Counted from the first letter of the stretch, positions 19,406 to 28,145 are shown. The stretch is DNA of 64,000 bases from Pseudoalteromonas sp. XI10 (GCF_001469895.1 NZ_LOPY01000062.1:108223-172222), one strand, 5' to 3'. The notes: a model not told the origin generated them from the letters alone. Program-made: numbers and translations.

Positions 19406-19434
19406 AATAAAAAAGGAGCGCATGGCTCCTTTTC
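19406..19434 (-). terminator. Terminator between cgtA and folA
   Basis: AAAAGGAGC and a matching GCTCCTTTT arm form a short hairpin ending in a T-run on the minus strand. It lies just downstream of the cgtA stop and separates it from folA. Confidence 0.8.
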
Positions 19435-19445
19435 AGTTTTAAATT

Positions 19446-20600
19446 TTATCGTTGGTAGATAACTTCTACATCGTAGTCATCATCATCCCAGTCGTCATCC
19501 CAATCATCATCGTCTTGAGATGTTGCTTTCTGATGGTAAGTATCCCACTTAAATTCAACTTCTTCTTTCTCTTCTTCAGCGAATTTTTCTTTCGGCATAC
19601 TATCAAGTAGCGCCATAATATCATGACATAGTGCTTGGGTATTTTGCTTGTTTGCAGCAGAGATACGGTAAACATTAACCTCTTCACCTAGCTCTTCGGC
19701 AATTTCATTACACAGCGCTTCAGCTTCATCTTCTGGTAATAGGTCAATTTTGTTAAATACTAACCAGCGCGGCTTTTCAGCAAGCTTAGGACTATATTGG
19801 TGTAGCTCATTAATAATCGCAAAGGCATTATCAACCGGATTTGTGCCATCAACAGGCATAACATCAATGATATGCAGTAATACACGACAACGCTCTAAGT
19901 GCTTTAAGAAGCGAATACCAAGGCCAGCACCTTCTGAAGCCCCTTCGATTAGACCTGGGATATCAGCAATTACAAATGACTTATTCGCATCTGGGCGTAC
20001 TACACCAAGATTAGGAATAAGCGTCGTAAACGGGTAATCTGCCACTTTTGGTTTAGCTGCAGAAACACTGCGGATAAACGTTGATTTACCGGCATTTGGT
20101 AAACCAAGCAAGCCAACATCCGCAAGTAGCATTAGCTCTAGGCGTAAGCTGCGAACTTCACCAGGTGTACCTAGTGTTTTTTGACGTGGCGCACGGTTTG
20201 TACTTGATTTAAAACGTGCATTCCCCAAGCCATGGAAACCACCTTTTGCAACAACAACCTTTTGACCATGCTTAGTCAAATCACCTAATGACTCTTCAGT
20301 ATCAACATCAATGATACGTGTACCAACAGGCACCTTAAGCGTTAAATCAGCGCCTTTTTTACCAGTCATGTTACGGCTTTGGCCATTTGTGCCGCGCTCT
20401 GCTTTATGAAAACGCTCAAATTGGTAATCAATTAACGTATTTAAGTTTTCATCGGCTTGTAGATAAACGCTGCCGCCATCGCCGCCGTCGCCGCCATCAG
20501 GACCGCCATCTGGTACATATTTTTCACGTCGGAAAGATACGACACCGCTGCCGCCATCACCCGCGTCACAACGAATTTCTACTTCATCTACAAACTTCAT
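19446..20600 (-). CDS. cgtA: Obg-family GTPase CgtA (ObgE)
   Basis: An essential 50S-assembly and stringent-response GTPase. The glycine-rich Obg domain (residues 1-158; DGGPDGGDGGDGGSV) comes first. The G domain follows, with Walker A GLPNAGKST, G3 DIPGLIEGA and G4 FNKIDLL. The C-terminal tail is extremely acidic (DDDDWDDDWDDDDYD), as in other gammaproteobacterial ObgE proteins. It has 384 residues. It follows rplU-rpmA on the same strand but is set apart by a terminator and a long hairpin. Confidence 0.97.
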   Translation of the reverse strand: MKFVDEVEIRCDAGDGGSGVVSFRREKYVPDGGPDGGDGGDGGSVYLQADENLNTLIDYQFERFHKAERGTNGQSRNMTGKKGADLTLKVPVGTRIIDVDTEESLGDLTKHGQKVVVAKGGFHGLGNARFKSSTNRAPRQKTLGTPGEVRSLRLELMLLADVGLLGLPNAGKSTFIRSVSAAKPKVADYPFTTLIPNLGVVRPDANKSFVIADIPGLIEGASEGAGLGIRFLKHLERCRVLLHIIDVMPVDGTNPVDNAFAIINELHQYSPKLAEKPRWLVFNKIDLLPEDEAEALCNEIAEELGEEVNVYRISAANKQNTQALCHDIMALLDSMPKEKFAEEEKEEVEFKWDTYHQKATSQDDDDWDDDWDDDDYDVEVIYQR

Positions 20601-20638
20601 GATTACTCACTTTAAGATTGGCTTGTTAATAACTCTAT

Positions 20639-20691
20639 TATATACCTAAGTGCCCTATTCAGCACCCAATGCCAAGGCGCTTAGGTATATA
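20639..20691. repeat. 16-bp near-perfect inverted repeat upstream of cgtA
   Basis: Arms at 20639-20654 (TATATACCTAAGTGCC) and 20676-20691 pair with one mismatch around a 21-nt loop. The structure lies between the rpmA terminator and the cgtA start, in the cgtA promoter or 5' leader. There is no T-run, so it does not look like a terminator. Confidence 0.75.
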
Positions 20692-20708
20692 TTTATATGC
20701 CTTAAAAC

Positions 20709-20735
20709 AAAAAACCCCGCAAAGGCGGGGTTTTT
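20709..20735 (-). terminator. Rho-independent terminator of rplU-rpmA
   Basis: CCCCGC and GCGGGG arms with an AAAG-type loop are flanked by A and T runs. On the minus strand it lies 16 bp after the rpmA stop. Confidence 0.93.
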
Positions 20736-20750
20736 CAAATATCGAGATGA

Positions 20751-21008
20751 TTACTCAGCTACGATATTTACGTATTTACGGTTTAAAGGACCTTTCTGTT
20801 CGAATTGAACTTTACCATCTGCTTTTGCGAAGATAGTGTGGTCTTTACCGATACCTACGTTTGCGCCAGCGTGGAAACGAGTACCACGTTGACGAACAAT
20901 GATGCTACCCGCTAGAACTGATTCGCCACCAAAACGCTTAACACCTAGGCGTTTGCTTTCTGAATCGCGACCGTTACGAGTACTACCAGCTGCTTTTTTA
21001 TGTGCCAT
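20751..21008 (-). CDS. rpmA: 50S ribosomal protein L27
   Basis: An 85-residue ribosomal protein whose N-terminal tail reaches the peptidyl-transferase centre. The sequence starts AHKKAAGSTRNGRDSESKRL after the initiator Met, with no Firmicutes-type N-terminal extension, and contains GSIIVRQRGTRFHAG. It lies 16 bp downstream of rplU. Confidence 0.98.
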   Translation of the reverse strand: MAHKKAAGSTRNGRDSESKRLGVKRFGGESVLAGSIIVRQRGTRFHAGANVGIGKDHTIFAKADGKVQFEQKGPLNRKYVNIVAE

Positions 21009-21024
21009 TTCTCAGTACCTCTAA

Positions 21025-21336
21025 TTAAGCGCTAATGCCAGTGATTTTAACTTCAGTGAACCATTGACGATGGCCCATTTGCTTACGAGAATGCTTACGA
21101 CGTCTAAATTTAACAATCTTAACTTTCTCACCGCGACCGTGTGAAACAACCTCAGCTGTTACTTTACCACCGTTTACGAACGGTACACCGATCTCGATTT
21201 TCTCACCATCAGCAACTAAAAGTACTGAATCAAATTCAACTGCTGCACCAGTTTCAACGTCTAATTTCTCAAGACGAATTGTTTGACCTTCAGTCACACG
21301 GTGCTGTTTACCACCACTTTGGAAAACCGCGTACAT
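21025..21336 (-). CDS. rplU: 50S ribosomal protein L21
   Basis: A 103-residue 23S rRNA-binding ribosomal protein. The start MYAVFQSGGKQHRV is the universal L21 N-terminus, so I use the ATG at 21336, with GGAG a few bases upstream, rather than an in-frame codon 12 residues earlier. The C-terminal KFRRRKHSRKQMGHRQ is the basic rRNA-binding tail. It is first of the rplU-rpmA pair. Confidence 0.98.
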   Translation of the reverse strand: MYAVFQSGGKQHRVTEGQTIRLEKLDVETGAAVEFDSVLLVADGEKIEIGVPFVNGGKVTAEVVSHGRGEKVKIVKFRRRKHSRKQMGHRQWFTEVKITGISA

Positions 21337-21746
21337 AATTAACTCCGTCTGTGCGCCCTCAAATCGACGCAACTAAAATATTCTTCAATAGGGCGCGAAG
21401 TTTACGCTAATGTGCAAAAACTAGCAAGCCTCTTTTTCGATAAAATGAATAAAAAATAGCTGCATTGAGAGCAATTCAATATTTTCCTCTATTCTATCCT
21501 AAAAACACCACATGCCAAGCGGTTTTTACGATCTCATGACAATTAAATTACGCTAATAATACGCACTTTGAAAATTCAAAAAGCTGATCACTTATTAATC
21601 AAGGTTATAAATTTATCTTGGCAAAATTGATCTCAAATAAAAAACTTTACAGTGTTTTTTTACTGAATCATCACAAAATATCGAGCAAGCGCTTTTTTTG
21701 TTGTACAATCAGCCCCGTATACCCATAAATATTGGCTCGGAGATCA
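21337..21746. promoter_or_regulatory. Divergent rplU/ispB intergenic region
   Basis: A 410-bp AT-rich spacer that carries promoters for both genes. A TACAAT hexamer just before 21710 is a plausible -10 for ispB. I find no gene, RNA gene or repeat here. Any L21 leader structure would need folding to test. Confidence 0.4.
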
Positions 21747-22718
21747 ATGGATATAAAAGCTATCCAGACGTTAATCGAAAATGAAATGGATGACGTCAAT
21801 CAACTTATACATGCCCAAATGCGCTCAGATGTCGCATTGGTTAACCAACTCGGTTTATACATAGTAAACAGTGGCGGTAAACGCGTTCGTCCTATGTTGG
21901 CCATTTTAGCGGCAAAAGCACTTGGTTATGAGGGCAAAGACCATATTACGCTTGCCACTATCATCGAATTTATTCATACCGCAACTTTATTGCATGACGA
22001 CGTTGTCGACGAGTCACATTTGCGCCGTGGTACGCCTACAGCCAACGCAGAGTTTGGTAATGCAGCGAGCGTTTTAGTGGGTGACTTTATCTATACACGT
22101 TCATTTCAGCTTATGGTTGGCCTAGGTAAAATGCCAATCATGCAAATTTTAGCTGATGCAACCAATGTCATCGCTGAAGGTGAAGTATTACAGCTAATGA
22201 ACTGTAATGACCCTGACACCACAGAACAAAGCTATATGCAGGTTATTTACAGCAAAACGGCAAAATTGTTCGAAGCTGCAACCGGCCTTGCTGCAATTAT
22301 TACCGAGCAAGACGAACAAACCCTTGAAGCATTAAACTTATACGGTATGCATCTTGGCACTGCATTCCAATTAGTGGATGATGTTCTTGATTACAACGCT
22401 GATGCCGAGCAACTTGGTAAAAACATTGGCGATGATTTAGCTGAAGGTAAACCTACCCTACCGCTTATCTACGCAATGCAAAAAGGCACACCAGAGCAAG
22501 TTAAGCTAGTACGCGAAGCAATTGAGCTTGGTAATGGTATGGACCACTTAGAGAGCATTCTAGCGGCATTAGCTGACACTAAGGCCCTTGAGTTTGCAAT
22601 GCAAAAAGCTGAGCAAGAAGCTGACAAAGCAATTGCTTGTATTGCGTTCTTACCAGACACACCGTACAAACACGCCTTAGAGAGTTTGGCCCGTATCGCC
22701 GTTGCCCGCGATCACTAA
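21747..22718 (+). CDS. ispB: Octaprenyl diphosphate synthase IspB
   Basis: A trans-prenyltransferase that makes the C40 side chain of ubiquinone and menaquinone. It has both aspartate-rich motifs, LLHDDVVDES with the DDxxD and LVDDVLDYNAD. The start is the ATG at 21747 (MDIKAIQTL), preceded by CGGAG, giving 323 residues. A TTG in frame 15 bases upstream would put the Shine-Dalgarno inside the gene. It is divergent from rplU, as in E. coli. Confidence 0.95.
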   Translation: MDIKAIQTLIENEMDDVNQLIHAQMRSDVALVNQLGLYIVNSGGKRVRPMLAILAAKALGYEGKDHITLATIIEFIHTATLLHDDVVDESHLRRGTPTANAEFGNAASVLVGDFIYTRSFQLMVGLGKMPIMQILADATNVIAEGEVLQLMNCNDPDTTEQSYMQVIYSKTAKLFEAATGLAAIITEQDEQTLEALNLYGMHLGTAFQLVDDVLDYNADAEQLGKNIGDDLAEGKPTLPLIYAMQKGTPEQVKLVREAIELGNGMDHLESILAALADTKALEFAMQKAEQEADKAIACIAFLPDTPYKHALESLARIAVARDH

Positions 22719-22740
22719 ACGCTATTTATTCGAGCCATTA

Positions 22741-22768
22741 AAAAAGCCTGCATTTGCAGGCTTTTTTG
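22741..22768. terminator. Bidirectional terminator between ispB and mdh
   Basis: AAAAAAGCCTGC and GCAGGCTTTTTT arms with an ATTT loop can serve both convergent genes. Confidence 0.92.
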
Positions 22769-22807
22769 TTTTCGGCGATTTAAAAAATCGCCTATCATCT
22801 GTCGGAA

Positions 22808-23743
22808 TTAACCGTTGATGAAATCAACACCTTCTTGGATGTCTTTGTTAAGTGTAGCTAGCATGTCGTTTTTAGCTTGCTCTTCGAATGCACTTAACTC
22901 ACCGTAAGAAAGGATTTCTTCAACGCCGTTTTTACCTAGACGAACTGGGTGTGCGAAGTATGCTGCGTCACCGTTTTCAACTGCAACGTATGCGTAATCA
23001 ACTACTTCTTCACCTTGTAAGCCTTTAACTAAAGACATACAGAAGCGTGCTGCTGCAGCACCCATAGAAAGAGTTGCTGAACCGCCACCCGCTTTAGCGT
23101 TAACAACTTCAGTACCTGCGTTTTGGATACGTGGAGTTAATGCTGCAACTTCTTCGTCAGTGAAAGTAACACCTTCAACTTGAGATAGAAGAGGAAGAAT
23201 TGTAGTACCTGAGTGACCGCCGATCACTGGAACTTTAACGTCAGTTGCGCTTAAACCTTTAAGTTCAGCAACAAATGCTTCTGAACGGATCACGTCAAGC
23301 GTTGTGATACCGAATACACGGTTAGCATCGTAAGTACCCGCTTTTTTGAATACTTCAGCAACGATTGGCACAGTGCCGTTTACTGGGTTAGTGATGATAC
23401 CTACTAACGCTTTTGGACAGTTTTTAACGATGCCTTCAGCTAATGTTTTGATGATACCTGCGTTTACGTTGAAAAGGTCCGCACGGTCCATGCCTGGCTT
23501 ACGTGGCATACCCGCTGGGATAAGAACGATATCACAACCAGCTAATGCTGCGTCTAGGCTGTCAGCACCAAAGCCTTCAACTTTAACGTCTGTTGGGATG
23601 TGAGAAAGATCAACCGCTACACCAGGAACAACAGGGGCAACATCGTATAACGATAATTCAGAACCTGCAGGTAAACTTGTTTTTAATAATAAAGACAATG
23701 CTTGGCCGATACCGCCAGCTGCGCCTAAAACAGCAACTTTCAT
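22808..23743 (-). CDS. mdh: Malate dehydrogenase Mdh
   Basis: NAD-dependent TCA-cycle enzyme that converts malate to oxaloacetate. The start is the ATG at 23743 (MKVAVLGAAGGIGQAL), with GGAGAATTCC just upstream, giving 311 residues. Longer in-frame readings run into non-family sequence. Key motifs are the Rossmann GAAGGIGQ, AGMPRKPGMDR with substrate arginines, NPVNGTVPI, and the catalytic His in GGHSGTTILPL. It is divergent from argR, as in many enteric relatives. Confidence 0.98.
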   Translation of the reverse strand: MKVAVLGAAGGIGQALSLLLKTSLPAGSELSLYDVAPVVPGVAVDLSHIPTDVKVEGFGADSLDAALAGCDIVLIPAGMPRKPGMDRADLFNVNAGIIKTLAEGIVKNCPKALVGIITNPVNGTVPIVAEVFKKAGTYDANRVFGITTLDVIRSEAFVAELKGLSATDVKVPVIGGHSGTTILPLLSQVEGVTFTDEEVAALTPRIQNAGTEVVNAKAGGGSATLSMGAAAARFCMSLVKGLQGEEVVDYAYVAVENGDAAYFAHPVRLGKNGVEEILSYGELSAFEEQAKNDMLATLNKDIQEGVDFING

Positions 23744-23905
23744 TGGAATTCTCCGTAATTTGAGGTAGGAAATATTTGTGGCCCTAAAGATAATGAAATT
23801 AGCGACTAAAAACAAATTTATCCTGCTTATTTCGCGTATAATTTCGACCATAGTTGTAAACTTGGCTGTAAAGACACAGCATTTTGGACGACTTTGTAAA
23901 CTAAT

Positions 23906-23944
23906 ACTGCATAAATATGCAGAGTTGTGTAGAATTACCCTACA
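23906..23944. promoter_or_regulatory. Candidate tandem ARG boxes between mdh and argR
   Basis: TGCATAAATATGCA at 23908-23921 is a perfect palindrome matching the core of ArgR operators. A weaker repeat (TGTAG ... CTACA, 23928-23944) lies about 20 bp on, the usual spacing of paired ARG boxes. Both sit directly upstream of argR, suggesting autoregulation. This is a match by eye to the known consensus. Confidence 0.55.
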
Positions 23945-23968
23945 TTTTATGAATAAAGAAACGGCAAC

Positions 23969-24436
23969 ATGCAACCACAAGACAAACAAGAAGCACTGAT
24001 CAAAGCGTTTAAAGCGCTATTAAAAGAAGAAAACTTCGGCTCACAAGGTGAGATTGTCGAAGCATTAAAAGAGCAAGGCTTTGATAATATTAGTCAAAGT
24101 AAAGTCTCTCGCATGTTAAGCAAGTTCGGTGCAGTACGTACTCGTAATGCAAAACAAGAAATGGTCTATTGCTTACCGGCTGAAATGGGTGTGCCAACAG
24201 CTAAAAGCCCGCTGCGTCAGCTTGTTATTGATATTATGCATAACGAAATGATGATTATTATTCGCACCAGTCCAGGCGCAGCACAATTAATTGCTCGTTT
24301 ACTTGATTCACTCGGTAAGGCGGATGGTGTACTCGGCACCATTGCAGGCGACGACACTATTTTTATCGCCCCTGCGAAGATTTCTGAAATCGATGTGACG
24401 CTTGATCGCGTGCGCACTTTATTCGATACCGTTTAA
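23969..24436 (+). CDS. argR: Arginine repressor ArgR
   Basis: A 155-residue hexameric regulator that binds ARG boxes with arginine as co-repressor. The N-terminal winged helix carries the SQSKVSRMLSKFG recognition helix (about residues 43-55). The C-terminal arginine-binding and oligomerisation domain includes GTIAGDDTIFIAP with the conserved DD. Candidate operators lie immediately upstream. Its last four bases overlap the end of the convergent DyP gene. Confidence 0.97.
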   Translation: MQPQDKQEALIKAFKALLKEENFGSQGEIVEALKEQGFDNISQSKVSRMLSKFGAVRTRNAKQEMVYCLPAEMGVPTAKSPLRQLVIDIMHNEMMIIIRTSPGAAQLIARLLDSLGKADGVLGTIAGDDTIFIAPAKISEIDVTLDRVRTLFDTV

Positions 24437-25332
24437 AGTTGCTTTAAGAAGTTTACTGACGGGGCGAAAAACGCAGATCCCATATCGGCTTGAGTAAAAT
24501 CGAGCCAATGATCATAGCAATCGCCCTGCCCCAAGCGACTCTTTAATACCTGCTCAAACGCATCCCCTTGCGCAGCACACGAAACCATTAAAATCCCCTG
24601 CTTATGCACATCACCAAATGGCATGCTTTGGTTTAGCAATAGTGGCTGGCCATGCTCGTCTTTTAATTCACTACGAACCGCATGACTAGTTTCTACAGCA
24701 GGCACAATCAAGGTATTATCTAGACGCGTGCGCCCCATGATTTGCTCTTGCTCAGACAGCGATAAATGCTGCCAGACACTCAAATCATGCACAAAGCGCT
24801 GAACATGAATATAACTGCCTTGGTCTTCAAAGTGACCCGGTTTGTCGATAAGTGCTGTACTACGCTTTTGACGGCCATGAGGTGTATCGCCTGCATAAAT
24901 GAAGCCGTTAAAATCACGTCCATCTAAAAACCGAAAATTACGGACCTGCTCCACCAGCTCAACATCCGGTGTTAATAATTTTAGGATTTGCAGGGCAAAT
25001 AGATGGTTTACATCTTCACGGTCTGAGCGAATTTGCACAAACAAGTCAAATGGCTGAGCACTAATCACATGCTCACTATGAGTCACATTCGGAAAGCTTT
25101 GCAATTGGCTAGGGATAAACTCGGGCAGAATATGCGGCCAATACTGAGCACCAAGGGCAACCACACACGATAGCATGGCTTCTGAGAACTGATCAGCAAA
25201 CTCATCTTGAATGACGCTAACGCGTTTTAGTTTTTTACGTAATGACTCATCATGGCCATCGTAAACATTAAAAAACAGGTGCAAACCATGTAAGTTTGCT
25301 TCAGCACAAATCCCAGATTGCGCTTGCGCCAT
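24433..25332 (-). CDS. DyP-type (YfeX-like) heme peroxidase
   Basis: A 299-residue dye-decolorising peroxidase family protein, probably cytoplasmic as no signal peptide is seen. The acidic GxxDG-type motif appears as RFLDG with Asp137. QGSYIHVQRFVHDL (near 171-184) and a candidate proximal heme-ligand His217 (ETSHAVRSE) follow. The distal arginine position normally seen in RQS(L/M)PYG reads NQSMPFG here, so Asn replaces Arg. Its Shine-Dalgarno AAGGA is inside a stem-loop. It lies downstream of fbpC on the same strand, hinting at an iron or heme link. Confidence 0.85.
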   Translation of the reverse strand: MAQAQSGICAEANLHGLHLFFNVYDGHDESLRKKLKRVSVIQDEFADQFSEAMLSCVVALGAQYWPHILPEFIPSQLQSFPNVTHSEHVISAQPFDLFVQIRSDREDVNHLFALQILKLLTPDVELVEQVRNFRFLDGRDFNGFIYAGDTPHGRQKRSTALIDKPGHFEDQGSYIHVQRFVHDLSVWQHLSLSEQEQIMGRTRLDNTLIVPAVETSHAVRSELKDEHGQPLLLNQSMPFGDVHKQGILMVSCAAQGDAFEQVLKSRLGQGDCYDHWLDFTQADMGSAFFAPSVNFLKQL

Positions 25333-25334
25333 AG

Positions 25335-25377
25335 TGAATCCTTAGCTTCTCGTTATTTGCACAAAGCCAAGGATTCA
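25335..25377 (-). promoter_or_regulatory. Stem-loop covering the DyP gene ribosome-binding site
   Basis: On the minus strand TGAATCCTT pairs with AAGGATTCA, extended by GC pairs, around a loop of about 20 nt. The 3' arm contains the AAGGA Shine-Dalgarno three to four bases before the ATG. No T-run follows, so it is not a terminator. Confidence 0.6.
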
Positions 25378-25393
25378 AGATTGTTATTTATTA

Positions 25394-26437
25394 CTAATCA
25401 TGAAAAAAATTGACTGTGTGCGGCATTATTTTTATTTTTACAGGCTGCTCAACAGCTAACACGCGGTCTTGCTCTGCAGCAACTTCACACTCTTGCCCTG
25501 CAATATTGATACGATATACATAACGCGTACCGATAAAGCGCCTGTGCAAGATAGTTAAACTGTTTGCGTCACTGTGCGCAGCTTCACACAACTGAATATG
25601 ATGTGGTCTTATATACACTTGACCTTGCTGACAATTTGCATTGTTCGCCGTCAAAGAGTGAACCACACCAAACGCCGTCTCATATTCAGTTGGCGTTAAT
25701 ACTTTTGCCGTTAAGTATATGCCCGTACCAAGAAACTCTGCAACCACCTTTGAGTTAGGTTGGCTAAATAACTGCTCAGGAGAGCCTTGTTGGGCGATTT
25801 TTCCACCATGCATAACCGCAAGCGTGTCAGCAAATGCGAAAGCTTCTTCCTTCGAGTGGGTAACAAATACCGCAGAAACCTGCTGAGCTTTAATAATGCG
25901 ACGTATATCGGCAATAAGCTCAAAACGCACTTGTGTATCAATATTCGAAAATGGCTCATCAAGTAATAATAAACTTGGTTTGTAAGCAAGTGCACGGGCT
26001 ATTGCCACTCGTTGCTGCTGTCCACCAGAAAGCTGGTGCGGATATCGCTGTGCACAACCATCGAGTTTAACAAGGCTAAGCATTTCATCTACACGCTCGC
26101 GCTTTTGCACTTTACTCATATTGCTTAGGCCAAACGCAATGTTGTCGCTTACCGTTAAATGAGGAAACAACGCATAGTCTTGGAACATCATGCCAATATT
26201 ACGTTTTTCCGGTGCAACAAACAGCCCACTATCGTTAACCACGTTTGAATCAATACTCATATAACCTTGCTCAGGCTGTAAAATCCCGGCAATTGCCTTT
26301 AAGGTAGTAGTTTTGCCGCAGCCACTTGCGCCAAGCAAACAGACGATTTCATCTTGTTCAACATTGAGGTTTAGTTCACTCAACACCTGAGTCGCATTGT
26401 ACTGATAAGCTAAGTCTTTAATTATCAAATGACTCAT
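25394..26437 (-). CDS. fbpC: Iron(III) ABC transporter ATP-binding protein FbpC
   Basis: A 347-residue ATPase of the ferric-ion importer. It has Walker A LLGASGCGKTTT (near residue 34), the ABC signature QLSGGQQQRVAIA and Walker B LLLLDEPFSNID. The C-terminal TOBE-like regulatory region (residues about 240-347) is typical of FbpC/PotA-type subunits. Its ATG overlaps the fbpB stop by four bases. It energises FbpB for iron uptake from FbpA. Confidence 0.93.
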   Translation of the reverse strand: MSHLIIKDLAYQYNATQVLSELNLNVEQDEIVCLLGASGCGKTTTLKAIAGILQPEQGYMSIDSNVVNDSGLFVAPEKRNIGMMFQDYALFPHLTVSDNIAFGLSNMSKVQKRERVDEMLSLVKLDGCAQRYPHQLSGGQQQRVAIARALAYKPSLLLLDEPFSNIDTQVRFELIADIRRIIKAQQVSAVFVTHSKEEAFAFADTLAVMHGGKIAQQGSPEQLFSQPNSKVVAEFLGTGIYLTAKVLTPTEYETAFGVVHSLTANNANCQQGQVYIRPHHIQLCEAAHSDANSLTILHRRFIGTRYVYRINIAGQECEVAAEQDRVLAVEQPVKIKIMPHTVNFFHD

Positions 26438-28068
26438 GAGTGATTTTGCTCCATCGAACGATTAACGAAATACAAAGGGATTAACCCAACTAACACGATA
26501 AACAAGGCTGAAATTGACGCAAGCTCCAATTGCTCATCACTAACATATTGAAAAACATGAGTTGCTAGGGTTTCAAAATTAAAAGGTCTAAGTAATAGAG
26601 CTGCTGGTAATTCTTTCATGCATTCAATAAACACTAACAAGCCAGCTGTTAGAATGCCGCGTTTTAATAGCGGTAAATGTACTCGCCAAAGGGTTTGTAA
26701 GGGCCCTTTGCCCATTGATTGGCTGGCCATATCTAGCGATGGGCTAATACGTAAAAAACTGCTTTCAAGCGCGCCATGCGCAATCGCATAAAAACGTACA
26801 ACATAAGCAAAAATCATCGCAAATAAAGTACCGCTCAAAAGTAACCCTGGTGATAAACCAAAAGGCTCAAGCCAATTGTTTAACGCATCATCTAACTGAG
26901 TTAATGGTAGTAATACGGCAATAGCTAACACAGTACCAGGTAAGGCGTAGCCAGTACTTGCTAAACGTCCAGGGATCAAAGGGTAAGCTTGTTTCGCAAT
27001 ACGTTGATAAAACAATACCAATAAGCTCAATAGAATAGTTGTAATACTCACCACAACAGCCACTTTAAAGCTTTGCCAAGCGTAATTAAAGAATGCCCCA
27101 TTCCATGCTTCATCTGCATAGACAATAGCGTATTTAACTAACACCCCAACCGGCAGGATAAAAGCCAGTAACAGCACAACGGTGCAAGCAAAGCTTGCAG
27201 CCCATGCGGCACCGCCTTTTAAGCGATACAAGGTTGCGCTGTTAACGCTTGACTGACGTTCATACACAGCTTGATTACGACGACTAAAGCGCTCAACCAT
27301 GATGGTTAAAAACAAAATCAGTAACATAATGCCTGAAATTTTCGCCGCTGCCGTTAATGAGTAATAGCCAAGCCATGTATCGTAAACAGCGGTCGTTAGT
27401 GTGCTCACAGCAAAGTAATTAACGGTAGCAAAATCAGCCATAGCTTCCATACTGATCAATGTAACCCCTGCCACAATCGCCCCACGACCAAGAGGTAAAC
27501 TAACGCGCAGAAAGCTTTGTAATGGCGATAACCCCATCAGCTGACTAGCTTGTACTAGTTTAAAAGACTGCTCTCTGAGTGCCGTTTTAAAAATAAGGAA
27601 TAAGTAAGGATAGAGTACCAAGGCAATCATAATAATAGCCCCAGCTAATGTACGAATATCAAAAAACCAGTAATCGTCTGGTGATTGCCAGCCAAACCAG
27701 TCTCTAAGGGCTATTTGTACTGGCCCTGCGTAATCAAGCAAGTCGGTATACACATAGGCGATTAGATAAGTTGGCATTGCTAATGGCAGCATTAACGCCC
27801 ATTCAAATTGCTTACGCCCAGGAAACTCGCAATATGCAGTTAACCAAGCTAACGGCAATGCAATTACACAGCTCAGCAGCCCTACCCCTGCAATAAGTAT
27901 GAGTGTATTACGGGTATAATCCCACAGCACAGTATTGAAAAGGTGCTGAAATACATCTGAGTCTCCTTGCAGAGATTCAAATAATAAAAAGCCTAATGGC
28001 GTAACAAGCAACAGGCCAATAAGCCAGGCTATAAGCTGCCAACGCGACAGCGAAAACTTCACATGCAT
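26434..28068 (-). CDS. fbpB: Iron(III) ABC transporter permease FbpB
   Basis: A 544-residue inner-membrane protein made of two homologous permease halves with about 12 transmembrane helices in total. Each half has an EAA-type loop for the ATPase (SQLMGLSPLQSFLRVSLPLGR and ASQSMGKGPLQTLWRVHLPL, shown in part). This fused layout is characteristic of FbpB/SfuB/HitB. It follows fbpA after a 77-bp gap with a hairpin and overlaps fbpC. Confidence 0.93.
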   Translation of the reverse strand: MHVKFSLSRWQLIAWLIGLLLVTPLGFLLFESLQGDSDVFQHLFNTVLWDYTRNTLILIAGVGLLSCVIALPLAWLTAYCEFPGRKQFEWALMLPLAMPTYLIAYVYTDLLDYAGPVQIALRDWFGWQSPDDYWFFDIRTLAGAIIMIALVLYPYLFLIFKTALREQSFKLVQASQLMGLSPLQSFLRVSLPLGRGAIVAGVTLISMEAMADFATVNYFAVSTLTTAVYDTWLGYYSLTAAAKISGIMLLILFLTIMVERFSRRNQAVYERQSSVNSATLYRLKGGAAWAASFACTVVLLLAFILPVGVLVKYAIVYADEAWNGAFFNYAWQSFKVAVVVSITTILLSLLVLFYQRIAKQAYPLIPGRLASTGYALPGTVLAIAVLLPLTQLDDALNNWLEPFGLSPGLLLSGTLFAMIFAYVVRFYAIAHGALESSFLRISPSLDMASQSMGKGPLQTLWRVHLPLLKRGILTAGLLVFIECMKELPAALLLRPFNFETLATHVFQYVSDEQLELASISALFIVLVGLIPLYFVNRSMEQNHS

Positions 28069-28090
28069 AAGTGGATTAATACCAGATAAA

Positions 28091-28118
28091 ATAAAAGCTG
28101 TTAAAAAACAGCTTTTAT
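28091..28118 (-). terminator. Intercistronic hairpin between fbpA and fbpB
   Basis: Perfect 12-bp arms ATAAAAGCTGTT / AACAGCTTTTAT flank an AAAA loop. Its place after the binding-protein gene suggests partial termination or 3'-end protection that raises fbpA expression over fbpBC. Confidence 0.75.
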
Positions 28119-28145
28119 AAAAATGTGTTACGAGAAATATCCTCG

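Noticed and set aside
19379..19423. Upstream ATG start for folA
   Set aside because: It lies within the cgtA terminator hairpin and adds residues not found in dihydrofolate reductases; the GTG at 19378 has a Shine-Dalgarno.
23744..23989. Extended N-terminus of mdh by 82 codons
   Set aside because: It would overlap argR and its operators and has no family resemblance; the MKVAVLGAAGG start has a proper ribosome-binding site.
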